From NCBI RefSeq assembly GCF_000485595.1, contig NW_014578302.1, positions 18,073 through 50,304 of the forward strand: 32,232 nucleotides of DNA, in the 5' to 3' direction. A program made the position numbers and the translations under genes. Of the stretch, positions 8,830 through 19,016 are shown piece by piece. The stretch is from Priapulus caudatus. Its lineage: Eukaryota > Priapulida > Priapulimorpha > Priapulimorphida > Priapulidae. Numbering within the stretch: the stretch's first letter is position 1; the number at the start of each line of letters is the position of its first letter. The notes under the pieces are model-generated. The model made no database searches. It was not told the origin of the DNA and saw only the letters and a program-made list of their open reading frames with translations.

Positions 8830-9961
8830 CGTCCTAATAGGCTAGTATTCCTCAATCAGACCCTCAAAGCGCATGGCCTTGAGGACCCCTGCATTTTCTT
8901 TCCAAGTGACGCCAGGTGCGTGACGCCAGGCCGGTATCGTAACGGACATTTTCATTGGTTAGAATTTGTTCTTTGACCAATCGCAGTACAGATAACAAGT
9001 CGCATTCATGATAAATGCCGATCGGATGTTGCCGTGCCGTAAACCGCGATGAAATGAAAAAATCCAAGACGCTCCGATTGTACTGCTATTTTCCGGTTTC
9101 AAACTCGAGGTACTTTACTTTAATAGTAAACAGTACAAACACAGGGTCTCCAACCCTGATTTATATAGGATTACACAAAGTTGAAAACATATTTGTAGCT
9201 ATAGTATCATTTCACTGGGAAATGGAATTTTAGTGATTTCGTTACGGAGTTGAAATTTGAGTATGACCCTACTAAATATTTCAACTGTTGTTTACAATTA
9301 TGATGTCAGGCCCTCTGCTCTTTAGGTCTTGTTCATGATTACTTTAGATCGCATCAAGGCAGACCCTGCTAAAAGAGCAAACTTCAGGGGTTTTTCCAGA
9401 AATGTCAACTCTGTAACAAAAATTTCAACTCCGTAACAACATTTCAACTCCGTAACATCATTTTGTCGAATTCTAAAAATAAATCTACCAATTAAATGAA
9501 AATGATTTCCTCCAAAAAACCAACCTGGATACTATAATAGTCAAGTGTCTGGTCAGTTTTAAATTGTTTTTTATGTATGGATCATCACGGAAAATCCTTT
9601 CTTTGGAAATCGTTACAGAGTTAAAAGGGCCTAGAGACACCCGGAGATTAAATTCCCTCACCATTAAAGAAATTGGACAAATTAAGCGATGCTCAATTTC
9701 TGGTTGTACTCTTAAGTGCCTGGTCTACCTGTGATAAAAATGTAGAGGTGTTGCTTGCATGTTTTTTTTCTTGAAAATAATTCACCAATTAGTGCCCTCA
9801 TTGAGAAAATTACCCATAAAACCATTTAAATTCTGGGCTATCTGTCCATGAAAAATTCTGAATAGCAAATAATGAGCCATATATTAGAAATAGCAACTCC
9901 AGATGAGACGGCATCGCACATGTTTCATCTCGCTTGAACTTCTGCACAGATAGGCCTGCAA
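8830..9961. other. Non-coding interior of hAT-like element B with scattered 17-bp motif
   Basis: No convincing gene. The motif TTTCAACTCCGTAAC occurs as three tandem 20-bp copies at 9401-9460 and as reverse complements at 9239-9256 and 9608-9625. A short open frame at 9015-9233 lacks any recognised domain. Confidence 0.55.
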
Positions 9962-10911
9962 GCATTTCACGACCTAATACTGTAGACCAATTGCTTTTAG
10001 TTTGGATAGTAACATAGAGTGGTCAACTGTATGCGATGCTTTTTCTATATGTAAAACTAGCATCCCAGTGAAATACCGTTTATCTGCTTCATTGGCAATG
10101 TCATCCGTTAACTAGATGAAGGCTGTATGTGTAGAATGACCTCATGGACCGTATAATCGCTCAATTCAGCAGTTGTGGCAATTCCACAAGCCTTTTCACT
10201 ACGCACGTAGGTAGACATTTCATAGAAATGGTCGTAATTGCTCGTTTGCTATTCGGCGCGCTTCGTTTTCATCTAGAAAAGCAAGTTACCATGTTTGGTG
10301 TTTCATGCCCTGACATTATTTTCGAACATATCGCCTTTTGTCATTATTACGTCGTCATTGTTTGTATATAGGTGAACATTTCTATTTACATGAATAGAGG
10401 CGTATTATTTCCGCATGTATTATTATAAAACCCAGCTTATGTATCCGCTGCAGCTGCCGCTCGTTACATGAAGCCGCTGATGCATAATAAAATACAATCT
10501 TACTATAATTTGGCGAATGTTGTATGTATGTATGTATGTATGTATGTATGTATGTATGTATGTATGTATGTATGTTAATGAAAGGCTCCGTCAGTTTGGA
10601 TCCAAATAGCGCCAAATTTACAGAAGAGGTCGATGAGTACACGGGACGGGTTCTAAACTATACTCGGTTGAAACCGTTTGTTTGGTCTTAAAAAAGACAC
10701 AAAAAAACACAAAAAAAGGTAAAGATTTGCCTGAAAATAGGGGGCGCTGTTTTGTTTTCGTTCTGTTTCAACAGGTTTCAATTTCGGGTTGTTCTGTGTA
10801 TCTCTGTTCTGTGTCTGTGTGTCTGAGATTTGTATAAGCCCAAAAGAAATAATCATGTAATAATAAAGTTAAATATTCAGTAGCTATTTGGCCATAGTTT
10901 CCCATATGAGA
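9962..10911. repeat. Long direct repeat, copy 2, ending at the N gap
   Basis: Second copy of window positions 1-946 in the same orientation. It includes the foldback-arm sequence and the first part of the Helitron from about 10498 onward. It stops at the first N of the gap at the point corresponding to position 946. It lies inside the hAT-like element 8685-11700, although it is not part of that element. Confidence 0.95.
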
Positions 10912-10921
10912 NNNNNNNNNN
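10912..10921. other. Assembly gap (10 Ns)
   Basis: Ten Ns follow repeat copy 2 and precede a CAGGGGCGTAGCCAG-type transposon end (minus strand). The size of the missing sequence is unknown. Confidence 1.
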
Positions 10922-10931
10922 AGGCCCGGGC

Positions 10932-11120
10932 CTACAGTGCTACATACTGGCTACGCCCCTGGTGCCCCACTAGAAAGTCTATCTTACATAACATGCAATA
11001 GCCATGATTAACACTGAGTTTCGACTTCACAAGTACAGGCCACATCTGTGTATATTCGTTCCTGAATTTCTGTGAAAGTCGGGGTTTTTTGGATGGCAAT
11101 GTGGACGCCATTCTCCCCAC
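10932..11120 (-). pseudogene. BED-like zinc-finger start of a hAT transposase, truncated
   Basis: A basic leader (SKKPRLSQKFRNEYTQMWP at about residues 10-28) is followed by C42-x2-C45 and H53 in CMLCKIDFLVGHQ. This is the layout of the BED-like finger at the start of many hAT transposases (KxxxFRxEW...PxxxxxxCxLCxxDFSxxHxG). At the gap-proximal end the frame enters CAGGGGCGTAGCCAG, itself a common hAT terminus, so another element appears to have inserted here. The rest of the protein is missing. It probably belongs to hAT-like element B. Confidence 0.6.
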
Positions 11121-11700
11121 GTGTTAATCTGATTAGCAGACAAACTACGCGACACCTTGTAGACAGCGCCTGTCTGACTAGGCTGTTCCATTTACCGTAG
11201 ACATGCCAGATACAAACGGCATATAGAAACACATTATAACACTGAGCGATGGTAGGGGGGGGGGGGAAACCAAGGTAATGGCAGAGTGTTCATGTCCAAG
11301 AAACGACTCGCGCGGTGACAGCTATTAATAACTTGCTGCATCTCTGAGTACTGCACCAGCGCGTGGCCAGTGCCAGGCACCGGCTGGAAAAAATACAATG
11401 TGTCCAAGCGAACAATGCGAACAATCAGTGCAAATTTTATACAGTGCAACTGAAATGCGGAATATAACCTTGCCGCTGCGGAATGCGGAGTTTAAGCCTA
11501 GAAATCGTAATGATTCCGCAGAATGCGGAATGGTTGGAGACCCTGCAAACACATCGATGTTTAGTATTCTCTCATATTTCGCCGGTCGCCCAAATATTTT
11601 TCTTTGGGCCAGTGACTGCCTGGTTCTGTGCCAATTTCGGTCGCCCAAGCAAGACATTGGTCGCCATTGGCGACCTGGCGACCGTCTATTTCAGGCACTG
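11121..11700. other. Right terminal region of hAT-like element B
   Basis: Contains a G11-12 homopolymer near 11252, TGCGGAAT motifs at 11455-11535, and a cluster of GGTCGCC and GGCGACC motifs at 11581-11692 leading to the terminus. Overlapping short frames on both strands have no recognised domain and are considered non-coding. Confidence 0.5.
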
Positions 11701-11706
11701 AGGTAA

Positions 11707-12968
11707 TAATGACAAATATTCTCAATAGGTCAATAGCTCCTGATATTATCTGTGAATTGTGCGTGTTACATGACATACTTATGTTACGCCATGACTTGTG
11801 GCCAGGCTAAAAAATAATTTTGTTGAGCAAACGGATTTTTGTGACTTCTGAAAAATTGTTCGTAATTAACATTTTAAAGACACTGACGCACACGCACTGA
11901 GCAACGCACACACACATACAAACACATACATGCACCCATACAAATGTCTGTGCCGGCCTGCGTGCATACGTACGTGCGTCGATGTGTGACTGTGTGCGTT
12001 CATACATGTATATTTCTGTGCTTCGTAGTACTGCAGCTAGCTATGTGCTTATTATTATGTATGTATCATTTGGAATAGTGATAGGAAATAGTACGCGCAT
12101 TGTGCGCCCAGTTACCTCTTTCAAATCATACGCTGTTTACGAATCGCTATTCGCTGCATTTCCCCGGGGCTCCGCCCAATTTAAAAATACTGTTAGCATT
12201 GTGGCAGTGGTATCCTGAGTGTACGATGAGTTAGTATTTTGATTTTCGATTTTCGATGACAGCAGTAAGGCGAAAGTTCAGCATTTAAATACAGCTTACT
12301 TCATTAGCATTATATATAGTATGTAATCATTTCCTCAGAGCTTCTTTTTCTATATATAAACAATTAACACATTATCTGCCATCTCTATCAACTATGTGAC
12401 CTTGCCTTATATCATATGCACCCCTAGTCCGCAAATGCAGACGTTATAACTCCGCTTTGCTAATGTGAGGGTGCGGGTTTATCATGACCCCCATTACTGG
12501 GGTCTGCGTCGGCTCCGACTAATGCACCCCTACCACTATAATCTCCCACTGCCATTGTCATTGTCAGTATCAGGAACTAGGTAGAGTAAATTGCTTGCTA
12601 TATAAGCAGGGGTTGTCTAGTATAGGGGTATTACAAGTAACCCTAGAAATACCGTTTCTTGGAACATGCAACATGCAACATTTATATAAATCGAATAGGT
12701 ATAATAACTATAAGGATCGAGGGACAGCGAATAGAAAACTCGACAGGAGACAACCACAGGTTACTGAAACCACATATAGTGTTACGTCCAGTCTGGCCGT
12801 TTAGACACTGAACTAGGCAGAACAAATCTCCGCTGGCTCAAAAGTCAACCAGTAAGAACGGCTGCCATTCAAAGAAGAACTACTTTATTATATCGAAGTC
12901 ACACGCACCACACATACTGGATACCACTGCGCGCGGTAACCCTGCGCGTCCTAAAGTAGGCCTTTGCG
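11707..12968. other. Non-coding interval with CA-rich repeat
   Basis: No gene is seen. A degenerate CACA/TGTG microsatellite lies at 11885-12005. A 64-bp dispersed repeat at 12158-12221 matches 1809-1872. The short frames at 11807-12804 show no domain. Confidence 0.55.
12158..12221 (+). repeat. 64-bp dispersed repeat, copy 2
   Basis: Same sequence family as 1809-1872, with CTCCGCCCA, TTTAAAAATA and GTGGCAGTGGTATCCTGAGTG in common. Confidence 0.8.
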
Positions 12969-14290
12969 CACTGGCGTAGCTAGGGGTGGGGGGGCACAAG
13001 GGGGCCATGGCCCCCCCCTGTTGATCGGCGAGCAAAAAAAAAAATCTTGAGTACACTTTACATACTGCAGAGACATTGCTCCAAACGCTTCTTGAATCAT
13101 TGCAGAATCTGGTAATTGAAACTAACAAAGTCATATCTCAATGCTATGACGGAGCAGCTGCAATGAGTGGACAATTCACACCGTTCAATCCCGATTCAAG
13201 GAGATAGAGCCGAGAGCTCTGTATGTTCATTGCTTTGGACACTGCCTCAATCTGGTCGTTGCTGATGCTATGACCGAGATAAGCAGCACTCGTAACTTTT
13301 TCGGGACAGTGCAAAACGTGTACAATTTCATTGAATCTAGCCCTCATCGGCATGCCATTCTGAAATCAATTCTGAAGATACTCATGGCAAATCAGAGAAT
13401 CAAGACCCTCAAGAGCTTCTCTGAGACCAGGTGGACATGTCGGGCTGAAGCGGTAGATGCGATTGCGACCAACTTTAAAGCGATCATTCAAGCCCTTGAT
13501 GAGATTCTCGAGAAAGTTACCCGCCCCAAGGTAGTGGCGGACGCACAAGGTCTGTTGAAATCCTTGTCAACATTTGAGTTTGTCCTAAACATGGAAGTGC
13601 TGGGTTCCATTCTGAGCAAGTGTAGAATAGTAAGCAACTACTTGCAATCAGAGGAGTTAGATCTGATAACGGCCATTGAAACCGTTGAATCCCTAAAGAC
13701 AAAGTTGTTGGAGATGCGGTCTGACATGAAAGCAACCGAGCTTTATGCTAGCGCAAAAGCAAGATGCGAAGAAATGGACATTCCCACCGATACGCCACAC
13801 CGCGTCAGGAAAGTTTCCCGTTGACTGGATGACAGGTATCAAACTGAACATCACTTCATGATGTCACATCTGAACATCACTTTCACCCTTTTATGAGTGG
13901 AAGGTTGGGAGCTTTTATCTAGTGCTGGACAAAGCGTTAGCAGACATTAAACGCAAATTTAACCAAGAGGCAACATGCGTTCTCCAAGCTTGCAGGAAGA
14001 TTCTGCGAAGGGAAGTGCTTTCGCCCGAAGATCTGTGGGCCATCGTCCCACGTTGATCGGATCGGAGTGGAAAAAATAAAAAGCGAGGGAGGGGGGTTAT
14101 GAGGGATTAGCATATGCCACTTCTCATATAAGTTACCCCTAATACTGAATTTTAGTGTGCAGAAAATGCCATTTTCATGCACGAATTTTCAAAAATCTCC
14201 CTACCATCCCCCCTCCCACACCCTACCCCCCTCGGTCGCTTCGCTCCCTCGCCTTGGCCCCCCTGTTTCAAATTGCTGGCTACGCCACTG
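12969..14290 (+). mobile_element. hAT element C (ZMYM-like), decayed
   Basis: The termini CACTGGCGTAGCTAGG at 12969 and the complement of CAGTGGCGTAGCCAGC ending at 14290 match at 13 of 16 positions. Both are followed inward by G/C homopolymer-rich stretches (GGGGGGG and GGCCCCCCC). An 8-bp target duplication is not obvious, which fits an old insertion. A frameshifted hAT transposase fills most of the interior on the plus strand. Confidence 0.7.
13040..14055 (+). pseudogene. hAT transposase, ZMYM1/DUF4371-like, frameshifted
   Basis: The first piece ends in VISQCYDGAAAMSG, the conserved catalytic block (CxDGAxxMxG) of ZMYM1-like hAT transposases. A frameshift near 13195 moves the frame to one reading YVHCFGHCLNLVVADA, then an intact 185-codon stretch (13270-13824) with LKSFSETRWTCRAEAV and a leucine-rich segment. 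After the stop at 13824 a further frame (about 13900-14055) reads VLDKALADIKRKFNQEA and EDLWAIV, resembling the region leading to the hAT dimerisation domain. The N-terminal zinc finger is lost. At least two frameshifts make it inactive as read. The 13270 ATG is internal to the ancestral protein, so it is not a true start. Confidence 0.82.
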
Positions 14291-14506
14291 CCGTCGTGTA
14301 ATACATAACATATAGACCAGAAGCAGATAATAGGGAAGGAGTGTGACTTCAATAAACAAGGGAAATTCGTCATTTACTATCCTTAGAATACCTACGATTT
14401 ACTATGCGTAACTCAACCAACTTGAGCTCAAATCGTACACAGTACATTCGACTAGCATCGTGCGAAATCGTTTCCTCATATACACCCGCAATCCGGAGAT
14501 ACAGAC
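14291..14506. other. Short non-coding spacer between two transposons
   Basis: No gene or clear repeat. It separates hAT C from the Harbinger-like MITE. Confidence 0.5.
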
Positions 14507-14509
14507 TAA

Positions 14510-15804
14510 AGGCCAAAACACACTGCAGTGACAGCGACCGACCGTAACGACAAACGACTTTTCAGAAAATTAGAAACTATTGTTTCCTATGAGCCATTGC
14601 ACACACACACACAATAACGACCGGCGACAACAAAAATATTTAGGAACGTTTCTATTCTCTAGCGACAGTCGCCAGCGACACTTTACAAATAGCCAATCGC
14701 AGCCGTTTCCAGCGACACGTGACATTACGATTACGTCATAAATAACCCATAATGCTAGCCAAGACGTAGACTGGTCTCCAGCGCTAAACTCAATGTCGCA
14801 TGTCACAAACAATGAGGCCGCGAACCAGTCTAACCAAAGCGTGCAAGCTGTAGCAAGCTAGACGCAGTACGTACAGTACATGATAATTTGCTGCGTATAT
14901 TTTAATTTATTATCTTATCGGATTATCCTTATGTCTAGAGAGTTTTTGCAGCCTGTTATTTAAAGTAATTATTGCGAAAGTTTTCTAAGTGTTTTCCCCA
15001 CTTTCATGGCACCTACCGTTATTGCTTGAGTAACAGCAATTGTCTAGAGTAACGATAAAATGCCTTAGAACTTTCGTATTCACCAAATCATGCACAATCA
15101 CAATTTTGCGTTCTGTTTTGTTTACAGTTACCATCTCTCAGACTTTCTCGCGGTAGCTGCGAGACATCTATCACGGTGCAGTAATGCATACCGTCGCACC
15201 GTAGAAATCGGGTCAGAGTGTAAACACAGAGGTTCATACTAGCGTAACAGCAGTGTAGTACTAATACCGCGTAAAGTATGTTATTAGATAAGCTTGTGGA
15301 TTACCAGTCAGATAGTAACACGGTAATGACAATGAGAGAAAGTGCTCTGAATTATTGACATAAAAAGTCAATAATATTTACCACACAGAATTGCAACCCC
15401 TTTTGTTTTAATTATGCACTTCGTTTGAAGGCGCCATTTGTATTTTGGATAGTCGGCATACGGTAATATTCGGAGCTGGTATGATGTGGTCAAATCAATT
15501 TTTCTATGCTATAACTGCATAAAATCTTGGTGTTTTGAATGTTGGTATAATCAGTGATATTTCCACTGCCAGGTGAGACTATATTCAGCTATATTTAGTT
15601 TTTCTGAGCCAAAAAACTCGCAATACACGCTTTAAAAGCAGCAGCATGAGTTTTTGTCGTTTGTTTATGTGATGATGTGTACCACTGTGGCGAGTGCTGG
15701 GGGGTGAACTTTGACCTAACGTCGGTCGCTGTCGCTGCAGTGTGTTTGCGCCAGTCGCCGCGACTTTTGTCGATACGGTCAGTTGCTGCAGTGTGTCTTG
15801 GCCT
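14510..15804. mobile_element. PIF/Harbinger-like MITE, 1.3 kb
   Basis: The ends AGGCCAARACACACTGCAG are inverted and both are flanked by TAA (14507-14509 and 15805-15807), the 3-bp TWA duplication used by PIF/Harbinger elements. Sequence inside the ends is also inverted (AGCGACCGACCGT near 14535, its partner near 15720), and the right end carries a second CACACTGCAG copy. There is no transposase or Myb-like ORF. The short frames within are considered noise. The superfamily assignment rests on target-site size and termini only. Confidence 0.65.
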
Positions 15805-15807
15805 TAA

Positions 15808-16458
15808 AACGTACGACATGATTCTCCATTCTGTTGCCAGAAAACCGAATATATAACCTGCCTAACTTGAAACAAAAGGCAGCTACTAACGACTCTTGCG
15901 CACTCTTGTCCCCTCGGCGATGCGGTGTGGAGCTGCAGCTGCTGCTGATTGTGGTGGGCGTGCGTGCGTCGGGGGCATACCAGCTGTAAATAGGTCAAAG
16001 ATTAGCTCGCCGAGTGTTGCGTCGATGTCACTAGTCGTCGTCTAGTTTTCACAAGAAGCTTTTATCCATCTGAAGTTGGCCGTATTGTCACACTGAACGG
16101 ACAATCCATTAGATAAGTGCTGGAATAGAAATAAGGCTAATGAGAATAAAGAACAAATATATAATACTAACACACGCAATCAGAAATTGACATTATTGAT
16201 ATTTGTAACTCAGACTACAATACAGCCCTTCGCTACGCCACAGGGATGCCGATGGCAGATGGTAGCAGAGAACCCACTACAATATACGATGGACACAATG
16301 TTGGAGGAATTGTGTTCAATGGCTAATTAGGTGATTTTAGTATCATAACTAGTAATACTAATAGCCCTGTGCCAGGCTGTGGGGGTCTGGGCACAGTAAA
16401 CTTTGAAAATTGAAGGGCTGTAGTCAAGAGCTATGATATTATTGGTAAATATTTTAAC
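15808..16458. other. Non-coding interval, with one short coding-looking stretch
   Basis: Mostly featureless. From about 16181 to 16326 (+) a 45-codon frame reads ICNSDYNTALRYATGMPMAD and ends IVFNG-stop. A TACTAAC branch-site-like motif and CAG precede it. A short inverted repeat (GACTACAATACAGCCCTTC at about 16212 against its complement near 16415) may mark another small MITE over the same DNA. Confidence 0.4.
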
Positions 16459-16462
16459 TTAA

Positions 16463-17049
16463 AGGAACAGTAGCCTCTAGGTTCTAGGGTTATTTTCAGC
16501 TAATTTAGGTTATAATTGCGCTACATAAAAAGTTTCATGGTTCAATCACCATTAGAAATATTTTTTTTTAATGTTTTAAAACTAACGACTACAGTTTGAT
16601 TACAACGACGGTGGCGCCACTCAAAGCGCACGATCTGAGAAGTTGCGCAAAACCACTTTCCAGCCAAGGGCTACAGACCGAGGGTATTTCTTATTTATTC
16701 ATTTAAAAGCAAAAGGATTGTAATATCTTATAAACGACATGTAGTTTCAGTTATAATATGGATAAATTTGCCCTAAAATGAATATCGTTCGGTTAAATAG
16801 CATTTAGGTATAAATATAATTGCACTTTTGTGATTAGCCCTCGGCCATTTACCTGCAAAATAAAAATGCAAATACGCAACTTTTTCAGGGTGGCAGCACG
16901 GTCGCGGGTGTCATGGCGCCATTCAAATTTCGTAGCGTTGATGTGTAAATAATTAATTAAGTATCTGGTGACAAATACATGTGGGTATAGACGATTTGTT
17001 ATACAGTAAGTACGTTGTATGCAGTAAAATCCTAGAGGCTACTGTCCCT
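16463..17049. mobile_element. piggyBac-like MITE, 587 bp
   Basis: The terminal inverted repeats AGGAACAGTAGCCTCTAGG and CCTAGAGGCTACTGTCCCT differ at one position. Both ends are flanked by TTAA (16459-16462 and 17050-17053), the target of piggyBac and also of Kolobok. No transposase is encoded. The interior is AT-rich, with a partly inverted pair of ACCGAGGG and CCCTCGG motifs. Confidence 0.7.
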
Positions 17050-17112
17050 TTAACATAAAATACACCTAACATTTGTGATGTCTGAATTGGGTAAATTAGT
17101 TATCTTTTCTTC

Positions 17113-17261
17113 TGTCAAGATAAACGAGTGGAGTGACAACAAAGACACTGACTTGTGACAACCGATCCTTTATTCAGCCATGATGATTTGCGCGCCCTTC
17201 TCATGCGTTCATATGTTAGTTCATAGAGGGCGACACTGCACAGTAGTGTACCAACATCACA
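17113..17261 (-). repeat. Gypsy 3' LTR, 149 bp
   Basis: On the minus strand it starts TGTGATGTTGG and ends CTTGACA, giving TG...CA termini. It contains an AATAAA polyadenylation signal in GGCTGAATAAAGGATC. It matches 22262-22362 almost perfectly over the 5' two thirds. Confidence 0.85.
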
Positions 17262-17274
17262 TCTCCCTTTCTTT
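17262..17274 (-). promoter_or_regulatory. Polypurine tract of the Gypsy element
   Basis: AAAGAAAGGGAGA on the minus strand lies immediately upstream of the TGTGATG start of the 3' LTR. This is the position at which plus-strand DNA synthesis is primed in LTR retrotransposons. Confidence 0.8.
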
Positions 17275-17709
17275 AAGATTGATAGACAGTCCACTGAGTC
17301 TTTGAGATGAATGGGAGACTGTATTGAAATCTGTCGATTGAATCACATATATACTTCCGAATAAACCAACTGTTAACTTTTCAACTAAATGTGGTCTCAC
17401 TCATTTTGAGCATCATAATGAATTGAATCTGTTGAAAACAGACAAGCCTCATATAACTTGGTGTTAGTTCACTTCTTAGCAACGTCTGTACTAAGTGAGG
17501 CTAAGAGTAGAATAATAAGTCCAAAACCCGAGGACTAATGTAAACCTGGCAAAATATAACTGCCATGAACTCTGAATAGAAAGGCTAGTAACCTGTCCTG
17601 CCTTGAATCTATATAACACTAGAGTCACCGGTTGTGACTCTGCAAGCAATGAGCAGCGATCCACCTACACTCATACTAAGCTTGCAATGCAGACCCAAAA
17701 CGCAAAAGT
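17275..17709 (-). other. Gypsy 3' untranslated interval
   Basis: AT-rich sequence between the integrase stop and the polypurine tract. No env or other ORF is present. Confidence 0.7.
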
Positions 17710-18987
17710 TTAGGTGTCTGCATATCTTGGGTTTGGCTTTGATACACGGCCAGACCTTGTAACATACGTGGGAGGCTCCCTTGCGACACTAGAGCCACCA
17801 CTAGCAGGTATTCTTTCCCATGCTGGAGGCGATTCCAACCGTGGAGGCGGAGAGTCCGGGGAGTCTGTCCCTGGTAGCTTATTGATCTGGACTCGATTTC
17901 TCCTGAATTGTCCTGTAGGTGTGTTCACCACGTAAGACCGATAATGCACCTTGTTGTCGACGACTCCCGTCTCCTGACGACCTGGCAGGTAGACTTCTTG
18001 GCCTTCTTCCAACGAAGGGAGATCTCTAGCACGCTGAGACCTGTTGAAGTTGATTTTCGACTGCATCCGGATATGCTCTTCCTTTCCACGGAGAACAACG
18101 GGATCAGGAACAGCTGGTAGCAGCTTCTCAGGAACCATAGGGATTTTGGTCCTGATACGACGATTGTACAAGAGTTCAGCAGGGCTAAACCCGCAAGCTA
18201 GAGGTGTGCTACGATAGCACAGCAACGCCGCGTAGGGATCTGCAGCGGAACGGAGCAGACCTTTGAGCGTTTTTACCGCTCTCTCTACCTCCCCATTTCC
18301 TGAAGAATGGTGAGGACTCATGGTAACATGCTGGAACCCGTAGTCGCGTGCGAATCTAGCAAACTCATCTGCAGTGTACTGGCCACCATTATCACTCATA
18401 AGAGTTTCCGGAACCCCGTGCCTAGCAAAGAACGATTTAAGATGGGTGACCGTAGTCTGACTGGTCAAGTTTTTGAGTCGCGCCATCTCTATGAATCGCG
18501 AGTAGTAATCAACTACTATCAGATACTGATCTTTTCTGAATTCGTACAAGTCCGTTGCGACTTTTTGCCAAGGCCTGGTAGGCATAACTGAGGGACGAAG
18601 CGGTTCCATCGGATTTCGCTCAGCTTTGCTACAAACGCGACAATTTTTCACAAGGTCCTCGATTTGACGAGAAATGCCCGGCCACCAAACCGACTGTAGA
18701 GCGCGCTGGCGGCATTTCACAATCCCTTGATGCCCTTCGTGCAGACGATCCAACATCTCCAGACGAAGGGATGAGGGCACGAAGATGCGAGAGCGATACA
18801 GTAGTAGACCTTGAACGATGGTCAGATCTGCCTGGTAAGCCCAGTATTGCTGGAGCAAAGAAGTCAGTTGGCACTTGGCAGGCCAACCATTTTCCACGTA
18901 CGTACGCAGTTGCCGGGATAGCTCGTCCTCCAACTGATGTTCACGAAATCGTGTCGCAGCCGAACGTCGTAGCCGGCACGTTGTCAA
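17710..18987 (-). CDS. pol: Gypsy integrase (C-terminal part of pol), intact 425-codon frame
   Basis: Inserts the cDNA copy of the retrotransposon into the host chromosome. The zinc-binding HHCC domain is complete: H83, H86, C116 and C119, with the lineage pattern EGHQGIVKCRQRA and WWPGIS. The catalytic core shows D146 (ATDLYEF), D199 (MSDNGGQY) and E235 (GEVERAVKTLK). There are 35 residues between D199 and E235, so it is DD35E. The proline-rich tail ends in RSGRVSKPNPRY, typical of the end of K02A2.6/Mag-like pol. The first M is internal to the polyprotein: RNase H lies upstream, separated by a frameshift near 18990-19017. It is the only undamaged catalytic domain of the element. No chromodomain is evident. 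Confidence 0.95.
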   Translation of the reverse strand: MTTCRLRRSAATRFREHQLEDELSRQLRTYVENGWPAKCQLTSLLQQYWAYQADLTIVQGLLLYRSRIFVPSSLRLEMLDRLHEGHQGIVKCRQRALQSVWWPGISRQIEDLVKNCRVCSKAERNPMEPLRPSVMPTRPWQKVATDLYEFRKDQYLIVVDYYSRFIEMARLKNLTSQTTVTHLKSFFARHGVPETLMSDNGGQYTADEFARFARDYGFQHVTMSPHHSSGNGEVERAVKTLKGLLRSAADPYAALLCYRSTPLACGFSPAELLYNRRIRTKIPMVPEKLLPAVPDPVVLRGKEEHIRMQSKINFNRSQRARDLPSLEEGQEVYLPGRQETGVVDNKVHYRSYVVNTPTGQFRRNRVQINKLPGTDSPDSPPPRLESPPAWERIPASGGSSVAREPPTYVTRSGRVSKPNPRYADT

Positions 18988-19016
18988 TCACGAGGTTGAC
19001 ATACGCGTTAGTCTCT

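Larger units (their letters stand above)
8685..11700 (-). mobile_element. hAT-like element B, spanning the N gap
   Basis: The left end CAGTGCCTAAAAT and the right end (complement of CAGTGCCTGAAAT) are inverted. The subterminal regions share GGCCCAAATATTTTT and CACTGGCCCAAA motifs. AGGTAA flanks both sides (8679-8684 and 11701-11706). The foldback arm interrupted at 8684 resumes with TAATGACAAA at 11707, and the uninterrupted order is seen in the other arm near 370-390. A minus-strand BED-like finger ORF (10932-11120) fits a hAT transposase start. The interior also contains repeat copy 2 and the gap, so the true length and content are unknown. The hAT assignment is an inference. Confidence 0.6.

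Noticed and set aside
11390-11706. Frames over the GGTCGCC/GGCGACC cluster as a gene
   Set aside because: Overlapping frames on both strands with no domain; the region is the terminus of a transposon.
12475-12560. Possible tRNA or SINE near the CCCCCATTACTGGGG sequence
   Set aside because: No A/B boxes in correct order and no cloverleaf pairing.
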